This document shows, one piece after another, positions 48,241 through 60,854 of a DNA stretch of 64,000 bases (positions are counted from its first letter, which is position 1; each line of letters starts with the position of its first letter). A model generated the notes under the pieces. It searched no databases, was not told the DNA's origin, and saw only the letters and a program-made list of their open reading frames with translations. The stretch lies in contig JAEMBT020000009.1 in the NCBI GenBank assembly GCA_018873245.2, forward strand, positions 5,743,180 through 5,807,179, given 5' to 3'. The stretch is from Archegozetes longisetosus. Its lineage: Eukaryota > Arthropoda > Arachnida > Sarcoptiformes > Trhypochthoniidae. The position numbers and the translations under genes are program-made.

Positions 48241-49248
48241 TGTACAGTAATTTTCAAAACTCCGGGAAGTAGTTTTTGAGCATTCTCTACGCCTAAACGT
48301 TAGTTAATTTGGATGAAGTTTTTTTTGAACAAAATCTGGGTTGTCAAGAGCATTTTCACAAAATGGCTTATCAAGATTTCCAAAAGTACCTATCTGATCC
48401 ATGTAAACGTATACAGAAAAATCTTACGACTGAATTCGAGTTTTGACGATTAGAATCAAAACTAATTCAAAAATAAGTGAATACATAAACTTTTATTTGA
48501 CCTAAAAAATTTCTCAGTTTATAATTGTAGTGCATTCAACTTGAAATTCCGATAATTTTATTTGAATCTAACCTTTGAACTAAACGCCAAAAATACTTGG
48601 AAATTGAATTCAATTGAAGGATTTTTAAAGCTCCTCTTTAAAAATAATTAAATTTGCCTATATATACAAATTTCCTATTCGTAATCACAATAATAAGATT
48701 TTATGATTTTATTTATAGATTTTTGGTTTAAAATTCATTAATTATTCATATAAATATTTACTCAAGTAATGCTAAGTAAATTTTGTGCTATATTTAACTA
48801 GCTTGTTAAAATTTCAATTTTGCGAATCAATTTTCAAATAATAATAATTTCCCTGATAAAGTTTTCGAATGCCTTTAATTTGATACCATTTTCAAATATT
48901 TCGGGCTCTTGGTTCGAAAGATGCGCTCAAAAGAAATTATCAGAATTTCAAGTTGAATTCACTACAAAATATGAACTGAGGAATTTTTAGGTCAAACAAA
49001 ATATATTTATTCACTTATTTTTGAATTAGTTTTGATTCTAATCGTCAAAACTCGAGTTCAATAGTAATTTTTTATGTACACGTTTACATGGCTCAAATAG
49101 ATACTTTTGGAAAACTTGATTAGCTGCCTTGTGGAAATATACTTGACAACCCAAAGTTTATTCATAAAAGATTTCATCCAAATTGGCTAATGTTCAAGGG
49201 TATGGAATGCTTAAAAACATTACTCTGAATTTTATAAATGACTGTACA
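48241..49248. repeat. 1-kb foldback element, arms about 345 bp
   Basis: TGTACAGTAATTTTCAAAA at the left and the complement of TGTACAGTCATTTATAAAA at the right start long arms (48241-48585 and 48905-49248) of moderate identity, with GACGATTAGAATCAAAACTA shared in opposite sense. The flanks (GCTCGAGTGAGTCTCTC and a GAATGAATGAATG tail near 49332) again resemble a retroposon end, so a foldback-in-retroposon arrangement may recur. Confidence 0.75.
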
Positions 49249-49741
49249 TACCCCGCCCGTCCCCCTCAAAAAACTTACTCTGTAAATGGGGCTCGAGTGA
49301 GTCTCTCGAAAGTGAGGGAAACGCACGAAAGTGAATGAATGAATGAATTGAAAAGTGAATTAACTAGGTTTTGCAAAATCTTAAGAGTGAATGATAACTG
49401 TAGCAATTATATAATCATTATGCCAAAAGAAGGATTCGGTGGCCCCATAGAAAATTCCCCTGAGACACCGATTTCTTTGAAACTTTTTATTCAAAAAGAA
49501 CACTAAAAAAGAATATATGTTTGTGCTTATCACTTTGAGATTGGACACGCCTGAGCTCTGCAAAAAATTCCAGAAGTTTGAAATTTCAAATTTTTATTGT
49601 AAGAAAACCGTTAGAGATATTTTGAAAATTTTTTCACTAAAACTTAAAGTTTGAATACAAGTTTATGAGGAAAAAAATCATCATAAAATTTTCATTATTA
49701 AGAAAGTTATAAAGATAATAAAATTTTGAAATTTTATTTAT

Positions 49742-49846
49742 ACATGTTACCCCGAAAGGGCCAGCTTGGGAATTTTTCCTAAGAAACAACTTTATCTAAA
49801 GAAGCTTTGGTTAAAATGAAAAGCTAGCCCTTTTGGGGTAACATGT
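49742..49846. repeat. 105-bp hairpin
   Basis: ACATGTTACCCCGAAAGGGC at the left pairs with its near-exact complement at the right, stem about 26 bp, then a weakly paired centre. It is a short MITE-like hairpin with no coding content. Confidence 0.8.
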
Positions 49847-50038
49847 TGAAAAAATACAAAAACCAAAAATTCAATTTTTATTCATTTTCAAATTATTTTG
49901 AATATGTTTAAAATAATTAATGTTAAAAAATTTAAACCTCATCATTTTATAATAATTATAGAATTTTTATTAGGTTTTGAAATCATATTTATTACATACT
50001 GCTTGAATAAACTTTAGTCAGGTTCTCAAATAAAACGT

Positions 50039-50569
50039 ATTAAAGGAGGAGTAGGAATAAGCGCTCTAATGGACCAATTTTGATCAAACTCAGTTTACTT
50101 ATACTGATATGTATATAATTATATTTACATGTATACAATTGCGAATACATTACACCGGTTAATTTTTTGTCAATATTATTTTTGCCCATAGAGTCCCCAA
50201 AATTTTTGTTGTTGTTTTATGTAGGGGATCTTTGGGGACTATTGGCAAAGATAGTGGAAAATTTCAAAATCTTCACTTTTTCATGAAATATATTTGTACG
50301 TATAGTACTGGTTTTGAAATGTTCACATATTGTTTAGAATCAATTTTCACTCATATTTGCGTTGGTTTGGTGTTTCTATCTTGTCCCGTTTCGCTGAAAT
50401 AAAGTTTTCCGCATTTTAGATTATAACACTTTAAATCTCGCGAGAGGCGCGGAATCGGGTCAAACCTTTGGTCAAACTTAATAGTTGGACATGGACTATA
50501 ACTATATTGAGTTTGATCAAAATCACTCGATCGGCAAGTTTTCAGTGCTTATTCCTACCCCTCATTAAT
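50039..50569. mobile_element. inverted-repeat element of about 530 bp
   Basis: ATTAAAGGAGGAGTAGGAAT at the left matches the complement of ATTAATGAGGGGTAGGAAT at the right, followed inward by TTTTGATCAAACTCA on both arms. The non-coding centre includes a CCCCAAAATTTTTGTTG / GGGGATCTTTGGGGAC region. Confidence 0.7.
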
Positions 50570-50630
50570 CTAAGGTTCATCAGTCAAGAGTGTCAACTTT
50601 GCAATGAAATATGCTGAGTTTGAAACTTCT

Positions 50631-50900
50631 TTACATAAATATTTTTCAAGCTTCCTTATTAATCTTTTCATTAATTAAAATTTTTTCATTTGCAAAAAAT
50701 CATATTTTTTTCATTTTTATTCATCTAAAATTCGATTTTTCACATGTTGTTTTTGTGCAATTTTTTAAAAAGATTAACAAAATAAAGATGTGAAAAATCG
50801 AATTTTAGATGAATAAAAATGAAAAAAATATTTTTTGCAAATGAAAAAATTTTAATTAATGAAAAGATTAATAAGGAAGCTTGAAAAAATATTTATGTAA
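50631..50900. repeat. near-perfect palindrome 1 with 42-nt centre
   Basis: Arms 50631-50745 and 50788-50900 are reverse complements apart from a 2-3 nt length difference. The 42-nt centre 50746-50787 contains TTTTTGTGCAATTTTTTAAA and TTAACAAAATAAAG. Open frames on either strand are by-products of the palindrome and AT content. The centre recurs, inverted, in palindrome 2, while the arms do not. Confidence 0.92.
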
Positions 50901-51842
50901 ATATTTCTATTAGTAATGTATTTCTTGAATTTTTAATAAATTAATTTTTTACGTGATTCATGGAAAGAATATAGGCATGTAATATATCATTCGACTCCTC
51001 ACATCGAGCACTATTAGGATCGATCATCAAAAGTATGTGCCGGGGAAAGGCACCTATTACCTTAATTTATATCAAACTATATTTATTAACAATTTTATTC
51101 ATATTTACTAATTCTTTATAAAATTAAAACAAATAATACGTTTAATCGAAATGTTAATATATAATATATCAAATTAAAGAGAAATGAATTGAATTATTTG
51201 GTTAAAATGAACTTTTATTTATATAATCATAAGACCTCAGTTTTTGGAGTAGAATTTTTGAATTCGATAAAATCGGAGATATCTTATTAGTTTACTCACT
51301 TTAACGAAGTTCGAAAAGGAAATTAAAGCACATTTTAAGTTAATAGGTGTAAAAATAATCCATGTAAGGATCTCACATTATTTTTAGTATTTCCCTAAAA
51401 TTGTGACCGATCATTAATGAACTCATTTACATGATCCAATTGAGTTTTTCACTAAAAGCTATAATTCTTGTAGATTAGAGTCAATCACCCCATTATTAAT
51501 AACTCATTTATTACTTTGTAATTAATTTTTCTTTCATAAAACATATTTGAGTATTTTTAGGCTCAAAACTGGAATATGTTAATAATGTTTGTACATGTGT
51601 TTAACATGATTTACTTAAATAATGTGCTACTTTCATCGAAAATTAAAATAAAAATTATATCTGTGATATACATAAAAACCAAAAGAATAATAAGGTATAT
51701 AAACTCATTATTACATGAAATAATAAAAATTAGTATGTGTGCTATATTGAAAGTAGCATTACTTCCATTGACTTTAACTTTTATCGTATGTAATTCCACA
51801 ACCAAGATAGCGAGTGAGTATTCTATCATTTAATATTATGAC

Positions 51843-52142
51843 AAAGGAGGATTCCATTATAACATTGGCCCTTCCCCTCAAAAATGGATAAAATAATTTT
51901 TTTAAAGCATGGGGAAAAAACCGATTGGACTCATTTATAATGCAAAAAAATTGAGTTTTATCGTATTTGTTCTTTATTTTGTTAATGCTTTTAAAAAATT
52001 GCACAAAAACACCAACAAATACGATAAAACTCAATTTTTTTGCATTATAAATGAGTTCAATTGGTTTTTCCCCCATGTTTTGAAAAAATTATTTTATCCA
52101 TTTTTGAGGGGAGGGGCCAATGTTATAATGGAATCCTCCTTT
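51843..52142. repeat. near-perfect palindrome 2 with the same 42-nt centre
   Basis: Arms 51843-51971 and 52014-52142 are each 129 nt and nearly exact reverse complements. The centre 51972-52013 is exactly 42 nt and, reverse-complemented, matches the centre of palindrome 1 at 39 of 42 positions by eye. Arm sequences (AAAGGAGGATTCCATTATAA at the outer edge) are unrelated to those of palindrome 1. Mirror-image open frames on the two strands follow from the symmetry and are not genes. Confidence 0.92.
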
Positions 52143-53204
52143 ATCACACAAACTTTTCAACATAGAATCCGAATATACAATTGGTTTTAGCATGGCTATT
52201 ATATTTTTTGCCCTAGACTACGGGAAAATAGTTTTTTCCGGTTCTGTATAGTCCTAAAATGATGCTAGACAAATCATAAGGCGAAATCTTTAGAGCGTAT
52301 ATTCAAGACTATTATTAGCAATGGAGGTTCAATTAGGCGTTAGATTTAATTTTTTGATGAATTTTGAGCTAATATTTCAGCTGGTTTTATAATTTTGAAA
52401 AGTGTATTTTTGCATTAAATTATATTATACAAGAACCAATTCATGCAACTAGACAATCGATAGGTTTTCTGTTACAACTTGGTATATAATGTATTATTAT
52501 CAAATTTCATTAAATTGTCTAATCCCGTTCAAAAGTTATTCAAAAAATCGAGTGGCTTTAAAATTTTGAAATAAACTGTATAAATATATGGCTATAAATT
52601 TTCGTAAAATAGTGTTCATTTCACTCTTTTCGTCATGAAACTAAAATAATCTCAACATAATTTTATGATTTTCTGATTTACCACAGCATAAAAACTTTTC
52701 TGGCACTAATCAGCGCCTAAATAGCATTTATGTGCTCATTTGGCGCTAATTAGCGACAAAGGAGCGCTGGCCCTTTTAAAACTTGATCGGATAATTTATC
52801 ATTTCAGAATTTAACAATTTTGATTGAAATAATCTATCAAATATACCTTTGAAGCATGAATTGAATCTAAAAATGTTTTATTTACTCATGACCATATCGT
52901 ATTATTACAAAATCTTGATTTATAATGCTAAAAAGCCAATGAAAATGCAGTCGCATTTGTATGTATTTTGCCTAATCATTCTTAAAAAGATGATCAAAAT
53001 GTTGTTTTTTTAATTTTATAGACGTGAATCTTCAAAAATTCATATCTCCTCTCAGCCATCGTATTCTTGAAAATTTGTTTTCACTTTCGATTCTACTCTT
53101 CATAAGCTTTAATTTGATATCTATAATAGCTTGGTGTGCGATTAGACCAGATACCTATTTGTTTCTTATTATCTCTTTTGAATATACAATTTCGAAGGGA
53201 CAGA

Positions 53205-53248
53205 GAGAAGTGAGAAGTGGGAAGTGGGAAGTGGGAAGTAGAAAGTGA
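53205..53248 (+). repeat. short tandem repeat (GGGAAGT)n
   Basis: Four to six copies of GAAGTGG or variants stand just upstream of the esterase F promoter block. It is a simple microsatellite. Confidence 0.85.
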
Positions 53249-53339
53249 GTAAGTTTTTGGGCCTCCATAATATTAAGATGACGAAACAGACTTCAATATT
53301 AAGCAATCTTTCACTTCTCTTAAAAGTTTGAACTGAATT

Positions 53340-53475
53340 AGGTTTTATCTATAAACAAGTGCTTTTTATTAGTCTATTTGGGTCATAGTCTGTAAGAAAT
53401 TCTAGACAACAATTTTAATCATTTTTGGCACTCATAGAATAGCACTAAACAGTCCCTCACAAGTCAGTTTTATTA
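53340..53475 (+). promoter_or_regulatory. conserved esterase promoter block (copy upstream of F)
   Basis: TATAAA (53350-53355), CAAGTGCTTTTTATTAGTCTA-like sequence, GACAACAATTTTAATC and GCACTCATAGAATAGCACT match the block before E almost base for base. Homology to the E upstream region begins near 53262. Confidence 0.6.
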
Positions 53476-53510
53476 TAAACTTATAAATGCCAACTTATTT
53501 CAGTTATATA

Positions 53511-55586
53511 ATGCTAGTCAACGATTTTTGCGTATTGTTATTGACTCTGTTGGGAATAAACATTGTTTTTGGTGATGAGGCGATTCATAACAATATAAGT
53601 GTTCAAATTGAAAATGGAAAAATAAATGGCAAAAGAGAGACATTTAATGGCAAAGATGTGAACGTATTCTTAGGTATTCCCTATGCAGAGCCACCGATCG
53701 GTGAATTAAGATTCAAAAAGCCTTTACCTGTAAAACAATGGTCACAACCAATAGATGCGACCCATTGGCCGAACCCTTGCCAACAACCAAAAGTCTTTAA
53801 ATACTTCTTGAATAACAACTTCAGTGAAGACTGTCTTTATTTAAACATATGGTCACCACTTATTGGTTCGAGTGATCAATTAAAGGCAGTTATGTTTTAT
53901 ATCCACGGTGGTGCTCTATTTTATGGATCTTCTAATCAGAAATTTCATGTCGCGGATGTACTTTCGGTCAAAGGAGATGTTGTTGTGGTCACTATTAATT
54001 ATCGGTAAAAAATTGAAATTAGGCAATAAATAAATTACCATTTGCAAGAAACACTTAATTAAATACTATATTACTATTCACTTAAGACATTTTTATATTC
54101 AATAATTATTAATAAAACTACATTAAATCAGTGGGGAAAAGGATAAGAATACAACTATAAGACCATGTACTTGTTCTGTTCTTCCACAAAACGAATCGAT
54201 TTGTATTAACTTTGAAAGCAATCAAAAATATTCATAACTTTTTGCACATTTAATCATTTTTTGTCACTTTCTCATAATTGAAGGCTCGGAACATTCGGAT
54301 TTTTATACTCTGGAACAGATGATGCACCCGGAAATGTAGGTCTTTGGGATCAGGCATTAGCTCTTGAATGGGTTAATGACAACATTCAATACTTTGGTGG
54401 AGATCCAAATCAAATCACAATTTTTGGTGAAAGTGCTGGCAGTTGGTCTGTAAGTCTTCTAATATTATCTCCAATAACCAGAAGTCTATACAAAAATGCA
54501 ATTATGATGTCAGCATCAGTTGTCTATCACTTGGATAGTGGGGAACCAGATCAAGCTCGACAAAAGTGGTTAAACGGAGCGAAAAGTATTGGTTGTAATG
54601 ACGAAACAAACAGTGATAAAAATGAATTCACTCCTAAAATAATGAAATGTTTGAGAGAAGCCACTTCTGAGTCATTAAGAGATTTGATTGAATCTCCTCA
54701 AGTAGTAAACAGTAATGGTTGGGCACCACAAATAGTGATTGATGGACAATTTCTGCCTAAAAGACCATTAGATATGTTACAAAGTGGTGACTATAAGAAG
54801 AATTTAAATTTAATTATTGGTACGACTGAAGATGAAGGCTCTTTTGTTCTTCCTTGGAAAATTGATCCGATTAAATATGACCCGAACTCACCACAAAATC
54901 TAACATATAGTGAAGCTTATAATGAATTGGTTACAATATCTTCAGGTTTAATATCGAAAATTCCTGTGAACGGTGAAGATGTTGCAAGAATTTATTTCAC
55001 GGGTCTGTCAGATAGTAGTTGTTTTGATCTTTTGAGAAGAACTATTGGGATTGCATTCGGTGACTTTTTGATCACTTGTCCAACTATTCAATTCGCTAAG
55101 ACATTGTTTAGTAATGATAGAGTAAAAAGTAATGTCTATCAATACTATTATAACAGTAAATTAGGGGAAGAAAAGTTATTTTGTTCGAAATGGATGGGTG
55201 TTTGTCATGCAAATGATATCTGGCCCGTTTTTGGTATACCTTTCAGAGAAGTTGATAGACATCTTGATAGGGAAAGAGAAATTTCTGACCAAATGATAGA
55301 GTTTTTCACACATTTTGCTAAAACTGGGTTTGTATTAATTAACACATTTTTATGTTGATATGATCTTTTTTTTATGAAAGTTAATAACAGGTTTTCAATA
55401 TTGTTTTTTGTTTGCAGATATCCCTCACCACAGAACGGTGTTGTTTGGCCAAAATATTACATAATTAATAACAATGTAATAGCCCCTTATTATGAAATAA
55501 CTAATGAACCAAAACAAAACACTAATTTTGGGAACGGACTTAAATTAAATGAGTGCGATTTGTTGTGGAAAAAATACTTGGATTAG
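53511..55586 (+). CDS. carboxylesterase F, type II (568 aa)
   Basis: Three exons: 53511-54004, 54284-55327 and 55418-55586. The frame is intact, with signal peptide MLVNDFCVLLLTLLG, SEDCLYLNIW, YIHGGA, GESAG, DEGSF and VCHAND giving a full Ser-Glu-His set. The last two residues of the family (QL after YLD) are lost because CAG became TAG at 55584-55586, which should be harmless. A Cys stands in SDSSCFDLL where paralogues have Asp or Asn-Asp. Exon 1 is nearly the same as in pseudogene E, so F may be the functional sister of E. The start at 53511 is chosen over the in-frame ATG at 53487 because the signal peptide and the B alignment begin there. Its 3' flank recurs inverted before pseudogene G. 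Confidence 0.94.
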
Positions 55587-57878
55587 TTTTGAATAGTTCA
55601 TACACAGCAAAAATAATTAAATCGCTCGAAGTTAATCAAATATAAATTTAGATTTACGGTATAGTTATTGATATTAAATTTTGTTTTGAAATGAGATCAA
55701 TTTTAATTTATCAGTTTGTTTCTTCTGTTAACTCAAATATTATAAATTCTTATTAATCTATTTCTATATGGTTTGTTTCATTTAAATATAAACATTTCTG
55801 AAAAGTGTTTTATTGGGTTATAATTTTATAAAATTAAATGTAATTGCGAAAGTCCATCGTCCTCAAGTAATTCTCACTTTAATCAGTACGATGCTCATTA
55901 TTAAAATTAAATTTTTGAAAGTACTCTTGACAATAAAGAATAGCATTTGATGAACTCACTATTGTTTATATCTTCTTTTACTTCCCGGGAGGTCATCAGA
56001 TAGTCATTATAAAGCCTCGATGCATATCTTCACAGGTTCTTTACGTGTTTACTTACCGGACACCCTTTAGTATATGAATCGTTTTTTCTTTCAGCAGAAA
56101 CATAATAATATTGATACGGTTCTTACACCTATTAATTAAACATTTTTTCAATATTAAGATCATAGCATATTGATTTTGGAAAAACAGAACCCAATACGAA
56201 CCCACTTTTAAACTTTGACTAGATTAAGTGGAATAATATGTTCTGTTTGGGCTGATTTGGAAACAAAAGTTTTATACAATTATATTTAATGCGAATTTAA
56301 TTCAATTATTGAGTTTCAAACTAATGTAAAACATGTAATAGAAAAATTTAGTGCTTATCAAAAAGCTTATGCGATCAAGTCTTAGATCGTATTGAAATCT
56401 TTCTACAATCACCAGAACATCTTTCTTCAAATTCAACATAATTTACATTGAATAATAATAGTTTTGACAATTTGGAGTATCTTACGACTATTAATAATTG
56501 ACATATAATCAGTTTCAAAAGATCACATAAAACAATTCACACTTAAATCACTTCAAACATTGATTGCATTGAATGAGATGATATATTTTCCTGCAACTAA
56601 GGTTTGGAACTTCTTTCTTAGAATTATACTTGATAAAAGTCTCATTTAGTTCCTTAAAATACTATTATATGAACGAAAGAAGTCGAAATTATCTATAATT
56701 TTATTTTCTGCGAAGGCACTGCATTTTTCCATTTCGTAAATATCTTAATAGCTGATAGCAATATTACGCTGCGCGTCAACTGTTAATTCAACATATAATT
56801 TGTGTTGCATTTGAACTCTAAAAGTTTCATTATTTTTGAAATTCTTCAGCAATTCAAGCTATGATTTTGTTTTAGTATCAGTGTTAGTATTACTCAAAAT
56901 GAAATTTCGATTAATAAATTTTCAGCAAAGTGTCAAAAGTGTCACAAAGTAAATTGAAGCTCATTGAAAAATCTGTTTTCTAAGAAATAAATTCTACTAA
57001 TATTTGCCGGACTTGTGGTCAGAGTGATTGACAAAATGATCTTAAGGGTTTAGATATCAATTTATGTTAGGCTCAAATATTTTGTTCATTTTTTAGTCAT
57101 ATAATCTCATAACTTTACTTCTACTATCAGTCTTCCCTGAGAAACTATATAATTAACAAATGTTTTAATCTTATGTTCTGGTTCAATGATTTAATTTGAT
57201 TTAATTCATGTTTTTTCAAACATTTTTTCATATATTTTTGTAACAAAACCCTAAAAGCAAAACTTTTATCTAATTTTCGGCATTCAATTGGACAGTAGTG
57301 TAAAAATAATTAAAAGAGCTATATTGAATTCATTCTCATTTTCAGTTCTTTGTCAACCTGAAGTCAGATTTATAAAAATAACAGATTTTAAATATTGCAA
57401 TTTATAAATCCAACCTAAACTATTAAATTCAAATAGAATTGAATAAATTATTGAGATTTGTCTTCATTCTTAAATAAACCATAAGATTTTTTAGTTTCTA
57501 TAAAAAACGAATTTTATTTACTAATTCTTTGAATTATTTCAAAATAAAGCAAATAATACTTTATATTTTGTATAAAGTTTTACGACACATTTAGATTGAT
57601 GGTTTTCATAAAATCTTAAAAAACTAAGGTCATGAACAAAGCTATTTTAAGTTGTAAAAGTTTTAAAAACTTGTTTGTATAAAGCTTCATGAAATGATTG
57701 CCTTGAAATCAGCAGTCTGCAATAAAATCTATATTAACCTACTTATTTAAAAGCTATGATTAACTTTTGGACTTCACATATTTTATTTTGTGCTTGACTA
57801 AACTATACTTGTCTGAGACTACAATATAGTTGAAGTCACTTCATTCTAAATGAAAAACCTATAATCCCTAACAATTAA
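55587..57878. other. spacer between esterase F and the ABC gene
   Basis: The first 180 bp or so match, in inverted orientation, 60680-60854 next to pseudogene G. Beyond that I see no gene, repeat or RNA signal; the sequence is AT-rich. The promoter of the ABC gene should lie near 57700-57878, but no clear TATA box or initiator can be named. Confidence 0.55.
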
Positions 57879-60217
57879 ATGGGTAAAATGAATTGTCAAT
57901 CTTCCATTTACTTGGACTATACTTTGAATGATTTGAATAATATAGAGAGGAAAAATACTAACTCAGAAATAGCAGTGAATGTGCAACAACTGGTTTTTGA
58001 GTATAAAAACAACGTTAGAACACTTAAAAATATAAGTATTCAAATACCTGAAGGTATGTCTTCATTGAGATTTCTTAGCTTTTATCAGAAATTTTATATC
58101 TATAGATAAATTTTTATAGCTTGAATAAGATTTTGATTTTTTATTTAAGGAGATATATATGCGATCTTAGGCTCTAACGGTTGTGGCAAAACAACTCTTT
58201 TGCGATTAATGTTGGGAAGATTAAAACCTAAATCTGGTTCTATTAGGATTTTTGGTAGAGAACCTGGTAGTAATCAATATGAAGTCGGATATATGCCTCA
58301 AGAAATCGCATTATTTAACGAGTTCACAATCGAGGAAATTTTACATTATTTCGGAAAATTACATCACATTAACATTGATTCTATTAATGATAGAATTACA
58401 CATTTAATTCAATTACTAAGTCTTCCCGAAAAGGATAGAAGAATAAGTCAGTTGAGTGGTGGACAGGAAAGACTGGTATCAATAGCTGTGACAATGATTC
58501 ACAGACCAAGGCTTCTTATTCTGGATGAGCCAACAGTTGGTGTCGATTCACTTCTTAGGCATCGAATTTGGGATTACTTAGACAATATATGCATTAAAAA
58601 TGGTATGATATTAACTGACATTAAAATAAAAATTTCTTATAATATGAACTCTTTCCTTGAAAGGTATAACAGTTGTAATAACCACACATTATATCGAAGA
58701 AGCGAAAACTGCATCAAAAGTTGCTTTCATGGAATCAGGAATATTATTGGCTCAAGCAAAACCTATTGAACTGTTAGTCAACCATAAGTGCTTAACATTG
58801 GAGGAAGTTTTTCTCAAGCTTTGTCAACAAAGAATTCAAAAGAAAAGAGTTCACAGACTGACAATAAAAATGTTTAACTCTGTAGAAGTCTCAAAGCTTG
58901 AAGACCCTTTCATTGCAAAACAAATTGAATCACCAAAAGGCCAAAATTTCATAGATTATGATCACATGAGTGCCTTGTTAAGGAAAAATTATATAAGAGT
59001 TAAACGAAATCTTCTCATATTAATTATTTTCCATCTCTTGCCTATAATGCAAATTATTTCATTCGAACTAACTTTCGGAGAAAACCCGTCAAACCTTCCG
59101 ATAGCTATATATAGCGCAGAATCAAATCCAAAACTTTCCAAATTATTTATCGATAGAATCGATACAAAACTGATCCATACAAACCAATACTCAATGCAAG
59201 AATCAGCCATTGATTCGGTAATTAAAGGCAAAAACTGGTTTGCGGTATCATTCGCACAAAATTTTTCTTATAGTTTTAAAAATAGACTTTTAAGACCTAA
59301 TAACTTGACTGATAAAGAACTGGAATTCAGTAAAATTAAACTTTATGCAGATATGTCTAACTCTATAGTTGGAACTCATATTCATAGGTATCTGTTAGAA
59401 ACCTATCGAAGCTTTTTACATAATTACAGCTCATCATTAGGTTATAATCCGTTGATATTTTCACTTCCTGTGAATGTCGAGCAACCTATTTATGGGAGAA
59501 GAAACCTAACTTATAATGAATATATATCTCCCGGAATTATGCTATGTATTCATCACGCCTTGCCTTTAGTTTCTGCAACTTTTGTGATATTACTTGAGCG
59601 GAAAGATGGACATTTAGAGAGAACTCTTGCAGCTGGTGTTAAACCAATCGAAATCTTATTCTCTCATATAATTTTATTATTTTTCGCGATCATATCTCAA
59701 GTATCACTTTCAATGTTTGTTATGTTCTTTTTATTTGAAAAACCATTGAAAGGTTCAGTGGTAGACGTTTTTGGATGTTTAGTATCGCAAGGTTTGCAAG
59801 GAATGAGTTTTGGACTTTTGATATCACTTATTGTTTCAGACGAGTTCTTGGCTTCTGTATGAAATTTATTTTCAAGCTTGCAATTAGTATTGAAATCATA
59901 TTATTAAAAATTTATTTTTGAATTAGGCATCAATTATTGCAATAGTATTCCTGTTATGGATATCTTCAGGTGCATTCTGGCCACTAGAAGCTATACCTTC
60001 GCGATTGAGCCATATATTTTACTGGAATCCGTTGACACATTCAATTGATTCTTTGAGATCAGTTATGTTGCGCGGTTGGAGCATATCTAACACAAATGTA
60101 CGAATTGGATATGTTGTTAATCTTACATATACAATAGTTATATTAATCATTAATCTCTTGATTTTTGAAAACTTCACGAGTTCTACATTTACATTTAATT
60201 TTTTTGAATCTGTATAA
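57879..60217 (+). CDS. ABC half-transporter, ABCH/ABCG-like (703 aa)
   Basis: Four exons: 57879-58053, 58150-58602, 58664-59856 and 59927-60217. The order is nucleotide-binding domain then membrane domain, as in ABCG and the arthropod ABCH subfamily. The ATPase has Walker A GSNGCGKTT (Lys72), Q-loop YMPQ (Gln109), signature LSGGQ (160-164), Walker B LLILDEP (Asp184-Glu185) and H-loop TTH (His218), all intact. The first membrane segment is near residues 326-345. A long, probably extracellular loop of about 150 residues follows, then further segments around 500-610 and in exon 4 (IIAIVFLLWISSGAFWPLEAIP, then a C-terminal helix). Half-transporters must dimerise. ABCH members are linked to lipid export and xenobiotic response in arthropods; the substrate is not readable. 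No stops or frameshifts. AATAAA lies at 60349. The start may instead be the ATG at 57888. Confidence 0.93.
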
Positions 60218-60854
60218 TTTCGAAAAATTGTTATAATAGTATTAAATTTTTTAGCGTTTAGTTCATCATTGAAGTTTTATTGTTTGAAACGATGATAAAA
60301 TCTTTGTCTCATTAAGGATATAAATTAGTTAGTGTATTTTCAAAGACTAATAAAAGCACTCCTCATGCAATTTGAGCCCATGAACCTGACTGTGATGAGA
60401 TTAATATATTAACGTCTGGGATTAAGTTAAACTTTTCTCCTGAGGGCAAGATAATAAAGCAGACAAATATTGAGACATTGACCTAAATACAAATACATTG
60501 CTTATTCACATACTTCTGAAAACTGAATGAAATTTCTATTGAAAGTATTTTTACAGTTATCTGTATTTTTTAAATTAAATTTTTTTCATACAAAAATTAT
60601 CACAGAATAATAAAAATTAAACCATACTTGAATGCTGTAGAGTTCATTAGTGTATGACATAAACTTAAATTCAATTTTATTAATAGATTAATAAGAATTT
60701 ATAATATTATTTGAGTTAACAGAAGAAACAAACTGATAGATAAAAATTGATCTCATTTCAAAACAAAATTTAATATCAATTACTATACCGTAAATTTAAA
60801 TTTATATTTGATTAACTTCGAGCGATTTAATTATTTTTGCTGCGTACGAACTAT
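60218..60854. other. 3' region between ABC gene and pseudogene G
   Basis: It contains the ABC polyadenylation signal (60349) and, from about 60680, the inverted copy of the esterase F 3' flank. No gene is seen. Confidence 0.55.

Larger units (their letters stand above)
43698..52834. mobile_element. 9.1-kb structure with 565-bp terminal inverted repeats
   Basis: Left arm 43698-44262 and right arm 52269-52834 are reverse complements with only a handful of mismatches. The ends are GATTATTTCAATC... with TA immediately outside both (43696-43697 and 52835-52836), consistent with a TA target site. No transposase, polymerase or capsid-like frame is visible inside; the interior is a set of nested inverted-repeat elements. 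The left flank matches intron 2 of esterase D, but the right flank does not continue it, so deletion accompanied or followed insertion. It could be a large foldback element, a non-autonomous Maverick-like remnant, or two MITE copies bracketing unrelated DNA. The near-identity of the arms suggests recent formation or conversion. Confidence 0.75.

Noticed and set aside
50611-50793. Hydrophobic 60-codon frame at palindrome 1
   Set aside because: It is the palindrome arm and AT-rich core read as protein; not a membrane peptide gene.
51576-52190. Several overlapping frames on both strands around the second palindrome
   Set aside because: They translate the palindrome arms in both directions, so similarity between the plus and minus proteins is a symmetry artefact.
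58989-59231. Minus-strand open frame inside the ABC gene
   Set aside because: It lies opposite the well-supported membrane-domain exon and has no motif of its own.
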